DNA of 64,000 nucleotides from Antarctobacter aquimaris (lineage in GTDB: Bacteria > Pseudomonadota > Alphaproteobacteria > Rhodobacterales > Rhodobacteraceae), in contig NZ_FXYF01000007.1 in assembly GCF_900184945.1 (NCBI RefSeq), forward strand, positions 1-64,000, written 5' to 3'. The notes under the pieces were generated by a model. The model saw only the letters and a program-made list of their open reading frames with translations, was not told the origin of the DNA and ran no database searches. Of this stretch, positions 7,310 through 16,294 are shown piece after piece. The position numbers were made by a program, and so were the translations under genes. Positions within the stretch are counted from its first letter, which is position 1; each line of letters opens with the position of its first letter.

Positions 7310-9481
7310 CTATTCGTCGGGTTGCGTGTCCTCGAGGCATTGCCGGACGGTGGCCAGAAGCTCGATCTTGGGAACCGGTTTCATCAGCCGGATGTCTTCG
7401 GCGCGCAGCCCGTTGCCGTGTACCGTCGCCTCGCTGGCATAGCCTGACATGAAGATCACCGGCAGGTCGGGGTCCTGGGCGCGGCAGGCCTTGGCCAGTT
7501 CGGGGCCGCGCAGCTTCCCGGGCATGACGACGTCGGTCAGCAGCAGGTCATAGGGACCGGACTCCCGGAACAGGGCGTAGGCGTCGTCGCCGCTGGTGGC
7601 GGCCTCGACCTGGTAGCCGGCCGATTTCAGCACCCGCACGATGACCGACAGCACCTCCAGCTGGTCCTCGGCCACAAGGATCCGGCCCTTGGCCCCCGCG
7701 GCGGCGCCGGCGGCCTGGGGGTCGGCCACCGGGTCGAAGGTGATCTCTTCCTTGCCGGACACCGGGAAGTACAGCTTGACGCAGGTGCCAACACCCGGCT
7801 CGGAATAGATCTTGACGAAGCCGCCGCTTTGCCGCGCAAACCCCTGCACCATCGACAGGCCAAGGCCGGTGCCAAAGCCAAGCTCCTTGCTGGTGACGAA
7901 GGGGTCGAAGACGTTCGGCAAAAGCTTGGGGTCGATCCCGCTGCCGGTGTCGGTGATCGCCAGCATGACGTAGCGCCCTTCGGGCACGGCCTCGTCCAGC
8001 GCCGTGGCATAGTCCTTGTCGATCCGGACGTTCAGCGTCTCGATGGTCAGCTTGCCGCCGCGGGGCATCGCGTCCCGGGCGTTCACGATGATGTTGACGA
8101 TCGCGCTTTGCAGGCTGGCCAGGTCCAGGCTGAGCGGCCAGGGGTTGTGTTGCAGGCTGGTGTCGAACTCGATCGACGACGGAATCGCCCGGGCGATCCA
8201 GTTCTCGGTTTCGCGGACTACGTCGTTGATCCGGATCGCCGTCGGGGCCAGGTGCGATTTCCGCGCAAAGGCCAGCATGCTGCGGGTCAGCTCGCCGCCC
8301 CGGCGGGTTGCGGAAATGGCGCTGGTCAGGATGTCCAGCCGTTCCTCGGGCGGGAGCTGTTTCTGGTCTTCGTCCTCCAGCAGGAATTCAAGGTTGCCCT
8401 GGATGATCGCCAGAAGGTTGTTGAAGTCGTGGGCCACGCCGCCGGTCAGCTTGCCGATGGTGTCCAGTCTCTGCGCCTGCGCGGCGATGGCGCGCGATTC
8501 CTGCAATTCCTTTTCCTGATGGACGAGCGGTGTGAGATCGAAATTGGTGCCGACGATGCGCAGGGGGGCGCCGGATGCGTCCCGTTGCACGAGGCCGTCA
8601 CCCTTGAGCGTACGGGTCGAGCCGTCGCCCAGCACGACGCGGTATTGCGTGTTGTACTCGCCCGTGCCGTTCAACGCGTCCTGGAATTCCAGCTTGACCC
8701 GCGGCAGGTCGTCCGGGTGGACGGTGCGTTCCCAGTCTTCGAACCGCCCGGTTAGTCCCGGCGCGGTGATACCATGAAGCCTCTTGTTGACCTCGTCCCA
8801 GGTCGCGCGCTGCTGTTTCAGGTCATAGACCCATACACCGATGCCGCCCGCCTTCTTGGCCAGTTCGAGGGTCTGGAGCGCGTCTGTCAGCAGCGCGCTT
8901 TGCCGTCCGGTGGCGATGGCGACCTGGGCGATCAGCGCGGTCAGCGCAACCGACAGCACGTTGGCCACCGCGATCCAGGGCAGATCCTGGGCCAGCCAGG
9001 CCACGGCCCTCTCCTGTGGTTCGATCAGGAAATACATCAGCGACGCGCAGCCGACGCTGAGCGCAGCGGCCAGGGCCACGCGGGCAGGCGCCAACTCGTC
9101 GCCGAGCGGCCCCTTGTACAGGCGATGCCAGGTCAGGGTTCCGACGGCTGCATACAGGACATAGACCACAACGCCGGAAAACGCGAAGTTGCCGCCCACG
9201 TACCAGCGCCCGAAACCGCCGAGCACCGCGGCGATCGCGGCGGGCAGCGGCCCGCCCAGCATGCCGGCCAGGATGACCGGCCCCGCCCGGGCATCGACTG
9301 TGGCACCATCGGGCAGCGTGACCGGCGTGATGGTGACCAGAAAGGTCGTTGCCCCGTACAGCAGGCCGATCAGCAGCAGGCCGAACAGCGAGGTGGACGT
9401 GCCGGGGGATTTGTAAAGCCAGAACACTCCCGCCGCCGCAATGCTGAGAAGCGCGGCGTTCTGCAGTACTTCTACGAGCAT
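7310..9481 (-). CDS. Membrane hybrid sensor histidine kinase (5TM-LYT, PAS, HisKA, HATPase, REC)
   Basis: About 723 residues. The N-terminal ~190 residues hold roughly five or six membrane helices, with a 5TM-5TMR_LYT-like pattern (LPDGATVDARAGPVILAGML). A PAS domain follows (about 215-325; GIGVWVYDLKQQRATW). The HisKA box is GGVAHDFNNLLAIIQGN with the phospho-accepting His. The ATPase has NARDAMPRGG, DTGSGIDPK and GTGLGLSMVQGF. The C-terminal receiver has LLTDVVMPG with the phospho-Asp. This layout (NtrB-like HDFNN box plus REC) is common in alphaproteobacterial hybrid kinases; the signal is unknown. Start choice is uncertain: ATG at 9481 is used, but a TTG at 9492-9496 with GTGGAG close upstream is also in frame. 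No cognate regulator gene is adjacent. Confidence 0.85.
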   Translation of the reverse strand: MLVEVLQNAALLSIAAAGVFWLYKSPGTSTSLFGLLLIGLLYGATTFLVTITPVTLPDGATVDARAGPVILAGMLGGPLPAAIAAVLGGFGRWYVGGNFAFSGVVVYVLYAAVGTLTWHRLYKGPLGDELAPARVALAAALSVGCASLMYFLIEPQERAVAWLAQDLPWIAVANVLSVALTALIAQVAIATGRQSALLTDALQTLELAKKAGGIGVWVYDLKQQRATWDEVNKRLHGITAPGLTGRFEDWERTVHPDDLPRVKLEFQDALNGTGEYNTQYRVVLGDGSTRTLKGDGLVQRDASGAPLRIVGTNFDLTPLVHQEKELQESRAIAAQAQRLDTIGKLTGGVAHDFNNLLAIIQGNLEFLLEDEDQKQLPPEERLDILTSAISATRRGGELTRSMLAFARKSHLAPTAIRINDVVRETENWIARAIPSSIEFDTSLQHNPWPLSLDLASLQSAIVNIIVNARDAMPRGGKLTIETLNVRIDKDYATALDEAVPEGRYVMLAITDTGSGIDPKLLPNVFDPFVTSKELGFGTGLGLSMVQGFARQSGGFVKIYSEPGVGTCVKLYFPVSGKEEITFDPVADPQAAGAAAGAKGRILVAEDQLEVLSVIVRVLKSAGYQVEAATSGDDAYALFRESGPYDLLLTDVVMPGKLRGPELAKACRAQDPDLPVIFMSGYASEATVHGNGLRAEDIRLMKPVPKIELLATVRQCLEDTQPDE

Positions 9482-9577
9482 CGGTCTGACATGCAAACTC
9501 CACAGTTGAAAAGAACCTAGAGGCCTCTGTGCATGGCGGTCAACCTCGCAGGTTTGCGTCCGTGCGGGCCGCCAGGT

Positions 9578-10981
9578 CTAGACCGCGTAGCGGGTGGCGC
9601 CGCGTCGGCGTTCGTCGACCGGCTCGGACAGGACCACGGCCTGGTGCGCACGCTGGTCACAGTTGGCGCGCGGGCAGACGCGGCAGTTGATGCCGATCGG
9701 GGTCACATGCGCCGCCCGCAGGTTCATTTCCTCGGCATAACCGATGCTGGAGACGTGTTCGACAGCGCAGCCCATGGCCACGGCCAGCCGCACGTCCTGC
9801 CGGTGGCGGGCAAAGCTGGGCCGGTCCACGGTGCGCGCAAAGACGAAGAACTGCGACCGGTCCGGCATTTCGGCCACCTGCGACACGATCAGTCCGGGCG
9901 TCCGGAACGACGCGTGCACCTCCAGCCGCGGGCAGGCGCCGCCGTATTCCGCCAGGTGAAAGTCGGTCGAGTTGAACCGCTTGGTGACATTCCCGGCCTT
10001 GTCGATTCGCAGAAAGAAGAACGGCACGCCGCGCGCGCCGCTGCGTTGCAGCGTGGTGGCGCGGTGGCAGGCCTGTTCAAAGCTGACGCCAAAGCGGGTG
10101 GCGAGGTGGTCAAAGTCGTACTTGCTGTCCAGCGCCTCTGCCAGAAAGCGGCCGTAGGGCATCAGCACGGCGGCGGCGAAGTAGTTGGCCAGCTCCACCC
10201 GGCAGCGCGCGCGCCCCTTGGCATCCGCCAGGCCGGAGCGGGACAGGATGGCGTCCAGCGCGTCCTTCTGCTCGATCAGACCGGCGACGTGCACCAGCTG
10301 AAAGATCCGGTTGGGATGGTCCAGCGCCTCGGACAGGCGCACCTCGCCGCGGTCCTCGTCGTATTCGCGCAAGCTGTCCGGCATCTCGGCCACCGGGACA
10401 AGGCGCACGCGCAGGTTCAGCCGCTCTTTCAGGCGCGCCTTCAGCGCCGGGTAGACATCATCGGGCGCGACCTCCGCACCCTGCCAGAACCCTTCGGCGG
10501 CCTCTTCGAGTGTCTCGAAGTGGTTGCGGTTGCTGCGGAAAAAGTTGTGCACCACGGCCTCGGAGGTCTGCGGCAGCACGCGCTGGCCGCCCTCTCCGAC
10601 GCTGCCGACGCTCATCAACTGGTCATTGGTGACGAGGTATGCGCGGTGCAGCTTCAGAAAGCAGGCGGCCAGGTCGGGCGAGTGCGCCAGTGCCGCGCGC
10701 AGCTGCGGCAGGTCGGGGCGGCCGCCTTCGAACAGCGGGTCCTGCAACACGGCGCGGATGTCGGCCAGCTGCGCGGTGTCGTCATCCTCGGCAATGTCGC
10801 GCCAGTCGACGCCGTAAGCCTCGAACAGCTTCAGCAGGACCGGGACCGACACGCTGCGCTCGTTCTTTTCCAGCAGGTTGACATAGGAAGTCGAGATGCC
10901 GAGCGCCTTGGCCATCTGCACCTGGGTCTGTCCATGCTCGATGCGCAGCCGGCGCATGCGGGGTCCGATGTAGGTCTTCAT
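9578..10981 (-). CDS. ScfR/RamB-type XRE regulator of short-chain acyl-CoA metabolism
   Basis: A 467-residue regulator with an N-terminal helix-turn-helix (about 6-60; QTQVQMAKALGISTSYVNLL), a central ImmA/IrrE-like domain and a C-terminal DUF2083-type domain ending in a cysteine cluster (GINCRVCPRANC). The metallopeptidase-like segment reads ELANYFAAAVLMP and lacks the HExxH zinc motif, as in the ScfR/RamB/PccR regulators, which bind acyl-CoA rather than cleave protein. Known relatives control the glyoxylate bypass, propionyl-CoA carboxylase or related acetate and propionate pathways. It is divergent from the sga-mcl-mtkAB-meh-mct operon across a 141-base gap containing two palindromes, so it is the natural candidate regulator of that operon and of itself. 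Confidence 0.82.
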   Translation of the reverse strand: MKTYIGPRMRRLRIEHGQTQVQMAKALGISTSYVNLLEKNERSVSVPVLLKLFEAYGVDWRDIAEDDDTAQLADIRAVLQDPLFEGGRPDLPQLRAALAHSPDLAACFLKLHRAYLVTNDQLMSVGSVGEGGQRVLPQTSEAVVHNFFRSNRNHFETLEEAAEGFWQGAEVAPDDVYPALKARLKERLNLRVRLVPVAEMPDSLREYDEDRGEVRLSEALDHPNRIFQLVHVAGLIEQKDALDAILSRSGLADAKGRARCRVELANYFAAAVLMPYGRFLAEALDSKYDFDHLATRFGVSFEQACHRATTLQRSGARGVPFFFLRIDKAGNVTKRFNSTDFHLAEYGGACPRLEVHASFRTPGLIVSQVAEMPDRSQFFVFARTVDRPSFARHRQDVRLAVAMGCAVEHVSSIGYAEEMNLRAAHVTPIGINCRVCPRANCDQRAHQAVVLSEPVDERRRGATRYAV

Positions 10982-10990
10982 GGTATTTGA

Positions 10991-11037
10991 CAGTATACTG
11001 AATATGACAAATCCACAATTTGCGCAACTTGTAAATT
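10991..11037. promoter_or_regulatory. Candidate ScfR-type operators in the divergent gap
   Basis: Two symmetric elements lie between the regulator gene and sga. A perfect ten-base palindrome CAGTATACTG covers 10991-11000. An inverted repeat at 11017-11037 has arms AATTTGC and GTAAATT separated by seven bases, with one mismatch between arms. The second resembles the TTTGC/GCAAA-type sites described for RamB/ScfR relatives (family knowledge). Both lie within about 60 bases of the regulator start and upstream of the sga operon, fitting joint control. Binding is inferred. Confidence 0.45.
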
Positions 11038-11122
11038 CTCGCGTTTACAGCAGGACCCGGCTTTGCTTCGTGTTCAGCGTGTCCTGTCCCATGGTGCTGC
11101 CAGACAGTTTGGGAGGACCGTC

Positions 11123-12271
11123 ATGCGTACCGGACAGACCCATCTCTTCAATCCCGGCCCGGCCCGTGTCCCGGCCCAGGGACCGCGCCTGGCGACCGTG
11201 GCGCAGGGCGATCTCATGCCCGGGCTGGTCCGCGACCTGAGGCCGGTCTTCGGCACCACCGAGGCCGAGATGCTGTTCCAGCCGGGCACCGCGACCGCCG
11301 CCTGGGAGACGGCGACCAGCAACACGCTGAGCCCCGGCGACAAGGTGCTGGTCGCCTGCCACGGCCAGTTCTCGACGCTCTGGGGCGACCTCGCCGCGAT
11401 GCTGGGGCTGGACCCAGTGGTGGTCCATGCGCCCTGGGGTGCCGCCGCGCCGGTGGACCAGATCGACCGCCTGCTGGGCGCCGACGTGCAGGGCGAGATC
11501 AAGGCCGTGTTCGTTACCCATTGCGAGACCTCGACCGGCGTCGTGTCGGATCTGGCGGCGGTGCGGCGCGCGCTCGACTCGTCGTTTCATGAGGCGCTGC
11601 TGTTCGTCGACGGCAGTTCGTCCATCGGCTCGATGCCCTTTGCGATGGACGCCTGGGGTGTGGACATCGCCGTCACTGGCAGCCGCAAGGGCATGATGAT
11701 GCCGGCGGGGCTGGCCCTGCTGGCGGTGGGTCCGCGGGCGCTGGACGCCGCGATGACGGCCCGGATGCGCCGCGCCTACCACGATTTCAACGACATGCGC
11801 GCCCCCGGCGCTGTGCCCGCGGACCTGCTGTCGGGCCTGCGGGTGGCGCTCGACCGGCTGCACGCCGAAGGGCTGCACGCCGTTCACACCCGCCACAGGC
11901 GGTTGGCTGAGGGCCTGCGCCGCGGCGTCGAGGCGCTGGGCCTGTCGCTGGTCGCCGAATGGCGCACCACCTGTTCCGACACGGTGACCGCCGTGCGCGT
12001 GCCCGAAGGCGTCGACGCCCGCGAGGTGCTGCGCATCGCCGAGGATGACTACAACGCCGCCTTTGGAGCGGGTCTCGGCCCGCTGGCGGGCAAGGCGTTC
12101 CGCATCGGCCACCTCGGCGACATCAACGAGGGCATGGTCCTGACCGCCCTCTCGCTGGCCGAACTGGCCCTGATGCGGGCGGGCGCCCGGGTCGTGCCGG
12201 GGGCCGGGGTCGGCGCGGCGCAGGCCTGGTTCGCTTCCGGAATCCCCTCGCGCGTGCTCGCCGCCGAATAA
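11123..12271 (+). CDS. sgaA: Serine-glyoxylate aminotransferase-like PLP enzyme
   Basis: A 382-residue fold type I class V aminotransferase. HLFNPGPARVP opens the protein, GQFSTLWGDLAAMLGL matches the SGAT signature region, VFVTHCETSTGV and VDGSSSIGSMPF surround the cofactor aspartate, and VTGSRKGMMMPAGLAL holds the Schiff-base lysine. The expected reaction is glyoxylate plus L-serine giving glycine and hydroxypyruvate. It is the first gene of the operon with malyl-CoA lyase and malate thiokinase, the company it keeps in serine-cycle methylotrophs. The ATG at 11123 follows GGGAGG; upstream in-frame codons from 11063 lack a site. An alanine-glyoxylate specificity cannot be excluded. Confidence 0.82.
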   Translation: MRTGQTHLFNPGPARVPAQGPRLATVAQGDLMPGLVRDLRPVFGTTEAEMLFQPGTATAAWETATSNTLSPGDKVLVACHGQFSTLWGDLAAMLGLDPVVVHAPWGAAAPVDQIDRLLGADVQGEIKAVFVTHCETSTGVVSDLAAVRRALDSSFHEALLFVDGSSSIGSMPFAMDAWGVDIAVTGSRKGMMMPAGLALLAVGPRALDAAMTARMRRAYHDFNDMRAPGAVPADLLSGLRVALDRLHAEGLHAVHTRHRRLAEGLRRGVEALGLSLVAEWRTTCSDTVTAVRVPEGVDAREVLRIAEDDYNAAFGAGLGPLAGKAFRIGHLGDINEGMVLTALSLAELALMRAGARVVPGAGVGAAQAWFASGIPSRVLAAE

Positions 12272-12355
12272 ACCCCTTCCCGGGCCTGCTCCCCGGACTG
12301 CGCCCCCTTTGCGGGGGTGGACACCCCTGTTTTGCCAGAAGAAAGGCCACGTCCC

Positions 12356-13315
12356 ATGTCCCACACGCTTCACCCGCTCCGCAAGCAGCGCCTGCACCGT
12401 TCGGAATTGGCGGTCCCTGCCTCCAACCCTTCGTTGGTCGAAAAGGCCGCCGACAGCGCCGCCGACTACGTCTTTCTCGATCTCGAGGACGCCGTCGCAC
12501 CGCCGGAAAAGGAACGGGCGCGCAAGAACGCCATCCAGCTGCTGAACGACATCGACTGGTCCGGCAAGGGCAAGACCGTGTCGGTGCGGATCAACGGGCT
12601 GGACACCCATTACATGTACCGCGACGTGGTCGACCTGATGGAACAGGCCGGCGACCGGATCGACACGATCCTCGTGCCCAAGGTCGGCGTCCCGGCGGAC
12701 CTCTACATGGTCGAGGCGATGATCAACCAGATCGAACAGGCCTGCGGGCTGACCAGCCGCGTCGGCCTCGAGGCGCTGATCGAAACCGCGCTGGGCATGG
12801 CCAATGTCGAGGCCATCGCGCAGTTCGGCGGACGGCTGGAGGCGTTGCATTTCGGCGTGGCCGACTACGCCGCCTCGATGCGGGCGCGCACGGTCAACAT
12901 CGGCGGGCTGAACCCGGACTACCCGGGCGACCAGTGGCACGCCTCGATCACCCGCATGGTCATCGCCTGCCGCGCCTACGGGTTGCGCGCGATCGACGGC
13001 CCCTTTGGCGATTTCAGCGATCCCGAGGGCTATGTCGCCGGGGCGCGCCGCGCGGCAGCGCTGGGCTGCGAGGGCAAGTGGGCGATCCACCCCAGCCAGA
13101 TCGCCATGGCCAACGACGTCTTCAGCCCGCCCGAGGCCGAGGTCACCAAGGCCCAGCGCATCATCGCCGAACTGCGCGCCGCCGAGGCTGCGGGCAAGGG
13201 CGCTGCCAGCCTCGACGGCAAGATGATCGACGCCGCCAGCGAAAAGATGGCGCGCAACGTGATCGATATGGCCGCCGCCATCGCCGCCAAATCGGCCCCC
13301 GTCGCCGCCGAGTGA
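12356..13315 (+). CDS. mcl: Malyl-CoA / beta-methylmalyl-CoA (possibly citramalyl-CoA) lyase
   Basis: A 319-residue CitE-like lyase, the length typical of Mcl1 of Rhodobacter and Mcl of Chloroflexus. It is a TIM barrel with FLDLEDAVAP (metal and CoA region), VRINGLDT with the conserved Arg, LVPKVG, GLEALIETALGM with the catalytic or metal-binding Glu residues, and GKWAIHPSQI. The expected reaction is reversible cleavage of malyl-CoA to glyoxylate and acetyl-CoA, and of beta-methylmalyl-CoA to glyoxylate and propionyl-CoA. In Chloroflexus the same enzyme also cleaves citramalyl-CoA to pyruvate and acetyl-CoA. The presence of meh and mct downstream makes the third activity worth considering. 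The ATG at 12356 is chosen on family alignment; the 84-base gap after sga has a small GC hairpin (CCCCC/GGGGG). Confidence 0.88.
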   Translation: MSHTLHPLRKQRLHRSELAVPASNPSLVEKAADSAADYVFLDLEDAVAPPEKERARKNAIQLLNDIDWSGKGKTVSVRINGLDTHYMYRDVVDLMEQAGDRIDTILVPKVGVPADLYMVEAMINQIEQACGLTSRVGLEALIETALGMANVEAIAQFGGRLEALHFGVADYAASMRARTVNIGGLNPDYPGDQWHASITRMVIACRAYGLRAIDGPFGDFSDPEGYVAGARRAAALGCEGKWAIHPSQIAMANDVFSPPEAEVTKAQRIIAELRAAEAAGKGAASLDGKMIDAASEKMARNVIDMAAAIAAKSAPVAAE

Positions 13316-13340
13316 CGCCACCAGTCTGGGAGGACACCAC

Positions 13341-14516
13341 ATGGACATTCACGAACATCAGGCCAAGGAAATCCTCAAGAGCTTTGGCGTGCCGGTGCCG
13401 CGCGGCGGGCTGGCCTATTCGCCCGAGCAGGCGGCCTACCGCGCCCGCGAACTGGGCGGCAAGGCCTGGGTCGTCAAGGCGCAGATCCACTCCGGCGGGC
13501 GCGGCGAAGCGGGCGGCGTCAAGGTCTGCAAGTCCGAAACCGAGGTGGCCAACTTCGCCAAGGGCCTGTTGGGCAAGCAGCTTGTGACAAAGCAGACCGA
13601 TGCCAACGGCAAGGGCGTCTATCGCCTCTGGGTCGAGGAAGCCTCGGACATCGCGCAAGAGCTGTACTTGGGCTTTGTTCTCGACCGAAAGACCGAGCGC
13701 ATCATGATCGTCGCCTCCCGTCACGGCGGGATGGAGATCGAGGACCTCGCCCACGAGGACCCCGACAGCCTGATGCGCATGGTGATCGACCCGGCGGTGG
13801 GCCTTGCCCCCTACCAGGCGCGCGAACTCGGCTTTCGCCTGAAGCTGGAGCCGCGGCAGGTCGACCAGTTCGCCACCTTCCTGCGTGCCTGCTACCGCGC
13901 CTACCGCGACCTCGATGCCATGATGGTCGAGATCAATCCGCTGGTCATCACCGGCGCGGGCACGCTCGTGGCGCTGGACGCCAAGATGTCGTTCGACACC
14001 AACGCGCTCTACAAGCATCCCAGCGTCGCCGCGCTGCGCGACACGAGCCAGGAGGACCCGCGCGAGGCGATGGCCGCCGACAACGGGCTGGCCTACGTCG
14101 GCCTCGATGGCGACATCGGCTGCATCATCAACGGCGCGGGGCTCGCCATGGCCTCGATGGACATGATCCAGCTGGCCGGCGGGCAGCCCGCAAACTTTCT
14201 CGACATCGGCGGCGGCGCCTCGCCCGAACGGGTCTGCCAGGCCTTCCGGACCGTGCTGTCGGACGCCAAGGTCAGCGTGATCCTCGTGAACATCTTTGCC
14301 GGCATCAACCGCTGCGACTGGATCGCAAAGGGGGTGGTGCAGGCCTACAAGGAGGTCGGGATCACCATCCCGGTCGTGGTGCGCCTGTCCGGCACCAACG
14401 TCGAGGAGGGGCGCAAGATCATCCGCGACAGCGGCCTGCCGATCCTCAGCGCCGACACCCTGGCCGAGGCGGCCGAAGCCGCCGTCGCCGCCCGTCCGCA
14501 ATCCGCTGCCGCATAA
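13341..14516 (+). CDS. mtkA: Malate-CoA ligase (malate thiokinase) beta subunit
   Basis: A 391-residue ATP-grasp protein of the SucC/MtkA family. MDIHEHQAKEIL begins the ATP-grasp domain, VKAQIHSGGRGEAGG is the nucleotide loop, MMVEINPLV the metal-binding segment, and NIFAGINRCDWIAKGVV the CoA-ligase domain. The last region and FLDIGGGASPERV match MtkA of methylotrophs better than succinyl-CoA synthetase, which has NIFGGIVRCD. There are no sdh, odh or sucAB genes nearby; instead the pair sits directly behind malyl-CoA lyase. The complex with MtkB would convert malate, CoA and ATP to malyl-CoA. Spacing to mcl is 25 bases, with GGGAGG upstream. Confidence 0.87.
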   Translation: MDIHEHQAKEILKSFGVPVPRGGLAYSPEQAAYRARELGGKAWVVKAQIHSGGRGEAGGVKVCKSETEVANFAKGLLGKQLVTKQTDANGKGVYRLWVEEASDIAQELYLGFVLDRKTERIMIVASRHGGMEIEDLAHEDPDSLMRMVIDPAVGLAPYQARELGFRLKLEPRQVDQFATFLRACYRAYRDLDAMMVEINPLVITGAGTLVALDAKMSFDTNALYKHPSVAALRDTSQEDPREAMAADNGLAYVGLDGDIGCIINGAGLAMASMDMIQLAGGQPANFLDIGGGASPERVCQAFRTVLSDAKVSVILVNIFAGINRCDWIAKGVVQAYKEVGITIPVVVRLSGTNVEEGRKIIRDSGLPILSADTLAEAAEAAVAARPQSAAA

Positions 14517-14528
14517 GGAGTTCCCAAG

Positions 14529-15425
14529 ATGGCCATCCTGATCACCGAAAAAACCAAGGTTGTCGTCCAGGGCCTGTCCGGTCGCATCGGGCAATTCCAC
14601 GCCCAGGAGATGATCGAATACGGCACCAGGGTCGTTGCCGGCGTCACCCCCGGCAAGGGCGGCACCACGGTGCTGAACCGCCCCGTCTTCAACACCGTGC
14701 GCGAGGCGGTCGAGGCGACGGGGGCCGAGGCGTCCCTGCTGTTCGTGCCGCCCGCCGGGGCCGCTGACGCGATGATGGAGGCGGCGGATGCGGGCATCAA
14801 GACGGCGGTCTGCGTAACCGACGGCATCCCGGCGCAGGACATGATGCGGGTGAAACGCTTTCTCCGCCGCTTTCCGCGCGACCGCAAGATGCGTCTGATC
14901 GGGCCGAACTGCGCGGGCATCATCTCTCCCGGCAAGGGTTTCATGGGGATCATGCCGCCGCACATCTACCTTCCGGGGCGCGTCGGCATCGTCGGCCGCT
15001 CGGGCACGCTGGGCTATGAGGCTGCCAGCCAGATGAAGGCACTGGGCATCGGCATTTCCTCCTCCATCGGCATCGGCGGCGATCCAATCAATGGCTCCAG
15101 CTTCAAGGACATCCTGGAACTCTTTGAAAACGATCCGGAAACCGATGCCGTCCTGATGATCGGCGAGATTGGCGGCCCACAAGAGGCCGAGGCCGCGGAA
15201 TATGTGCGCGACCACATGAAAAAGCCGGTCGCCGCCTACATCGCCGGGCTCGCCGCGCCCAAGGGGCGCAAGATGGGCCACGCGGGCGCGATCATCTCGG
15301 CCTTTGGCGAGAGCGCGCAGGAAAAGGTCGAGATCCTGTCGGCGGTGGGCATCACCGTATCGCCGAACCCCTCCGCCATGGGAGAGACGGTGGCGCGGAT
15401 GCTGGCCATGAAGGCGGCGGCATGA
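14529..15425 (+). CDS. mtkB: Malate-CoA ligase (malate thiokinase) alpha subunit
   Basis: A 298-residue SucD/MtkB-type subunit. VVVQGLSGRIGQFHAQEM is the CoA-binding Rossmann start, GPNCAGIISPG the second loop, GRSGTLGYEA the phosphate or CoA region, and KMGHAGAIIS contains the histidine that is transiently phosphorylated. It lies 12 bases after mtkA with AAGGAG upstream, and its stop overlaps the start of meh by four bases (ATGA). Assignment to malate rather than succinate follows the operon partners and the MtkA features. Confidence 0.87.
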   Translation: MAILITEKTKVVVQGLSGRIGQFHAQEMIEYGTRVVAGVTPGKGGTTVLNRPVFNTVREAVEATGAEASLLFVPPAGAADAMMEAADAGIKTAVCVTDGIPAQDMMRVKRFLRRFPRDRKMRLIGPNCAGIISPGKGFMGIMPPHIYLPGRVGIVGRSGTLGYEAASQMKALGIGISSSIGIGGDPINGSSFKDILELFENDPETDAVLMIGEIGGPQEAEAAEYVRDHMKKPVAAYIAGLAAPKGRKMGHAGAIISAFGESAQEKVEILSAVGITVSPNPSAMGETVARMLAMKAAA

Positions 15426-16294
15426 GCCAGGCGTCGCGCATCCTGCAGCCGAACTACGCGGACTGGATCGGCCGGACCGAGACCCGCGAGGGCGGCGTCA
15501 CACCCAACCTCGCGGAGATGTTGAACGCGGCCGTCAGCCACGACTTGTCGGCGCGGCGCGAGGTGCGGGCCGGCATGGCGCTGCCAAGCCTCTGGCACTG
15601 GGTCGCCTTTCTAGAGTTCGTGCCGATGAGCGATCTGGGCGAGGACGGCCACCCGGCGCTGGGTGGCTTCCTGCCGCCTCTGCCGTTCCGCCGCCGGATG
15701 TGGGCCGGCGGCGACGTGCGGTTCCGCGGCGTCTTTCACGTCGGCGAGGCGCTGACCCGCGTCTCGACCATCCGCGGGGTGACGCCGAAGGAGGGCAAGG
15801 CCGGGCCGATGGCCTTTGTCACGGTCGACCACGTCACCACGGGCGCGCAGGGCGGCGTGGTCGAGGAAGAGCAGAACATCGTCTACCTCGACATCCCGCC
15901 GGAGTTCCGCCCGCCCAGGCGCATGCCCGCGCCCGCACGGTGCCTCTACGATGAGCGCGTGGTGATGACCGAGACTCGGCTTTTCCGTTACTCGGCAGCG
16001 ACTTACAACGCGCACCGCATCCATTATGACCTGCCGTACGCGCGCGAGGTCGAAAAGTATCCGGGGCTGGTAGTCCATGGGCCGATGCAGGCCACCATGG
16101 CGATCGAGGCGGCAGAGCGGCACACCGGCAAAGCGCCCGTGCGGTTCAGCTACCGCGTGGTGCATCCGATGTTTCACGACAGCGACTTGCGGTTGGTCGG
16201 CGCCTTGGCCCCCGAGGGCAGTGCCATCGAAGTCGGGACGGCAACGGTCGAGAACTACCTCGGATTGCGGGCAAAGATGGAGTGGGCGCGATGA
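15422..16294 (+). CDS. meh: Probable mesaconyl-C4-CoA hydratase (MaoC/HTD2-like)
   Basis: A 290-residue double hot-dog protein of the MaoC/HTD2 type. The N-terminal half has ALPSLWHWVAFLE and LPPLPFRRRMWAGGDVRF, characteristic of mesaconyl-C4-CoA and itaconyl-CoA hydratases. The C-terminal half has the hydratase signature ATYNAHRIHYDLPYA with the catalytic Asp/His-type residues, then VVHGPMQATMA. The proposed reaction is hydration of mesaconyl-C4-CoA to citramalyl-CoA. It overlaps mtkB and the following mct by ATGA on each side, so it is tightly bound to the operon. The alternative is an itaconyl-CoA hydratase (Ich). I separate it from mesaconyl-C1-CoA hydratase (Mch) by its shorter length and HTD2-type motif; an alignment is needed to be sure. 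Confidence 0.72.
   Translation: MSQASRILQPNYADWIGRTETREGGVTPNLAEMLNAAVSHDLSARREVRAGMALPSLWHWVAFLEFVPMSDLGEDGHPALGGFLPPLPFRRRMWAGGDVRFRGVFHVGEALTRVSTIRGVTPKEGKAGPMAFVTVDHVTTGAQGGVVEEEQNIVYLDIPPEFRPPRRMPAPARCLYDERVVMTETRLFRYSAATYNAHRIHYDLPYAREVEKYPGLVVHGPMQATMAIEAAERHTGKAPVRFSYRVVHPMFHDSDLRLVGALAPEGSAIEVGTATVENYLGLRAKMEWAR

Noticed and set aside
11045-15281. Two long minus-strand frames opposite sga, mcl, mtkA and mtkB
   Set aside because: Same mirror-frame effect; the plus-strand proteins carry complete catalytic motifs and ribosome sites.
13341-15425. Reading the mtkAB pair as succinyl-CoA synthetase (sucCD)
   Set aside because: The neighbours are malyl-CoA lyase and serine-glyoxylate aminotransferase rather than TCA genes, and the NIFAGINRCDW region follows MtkA.
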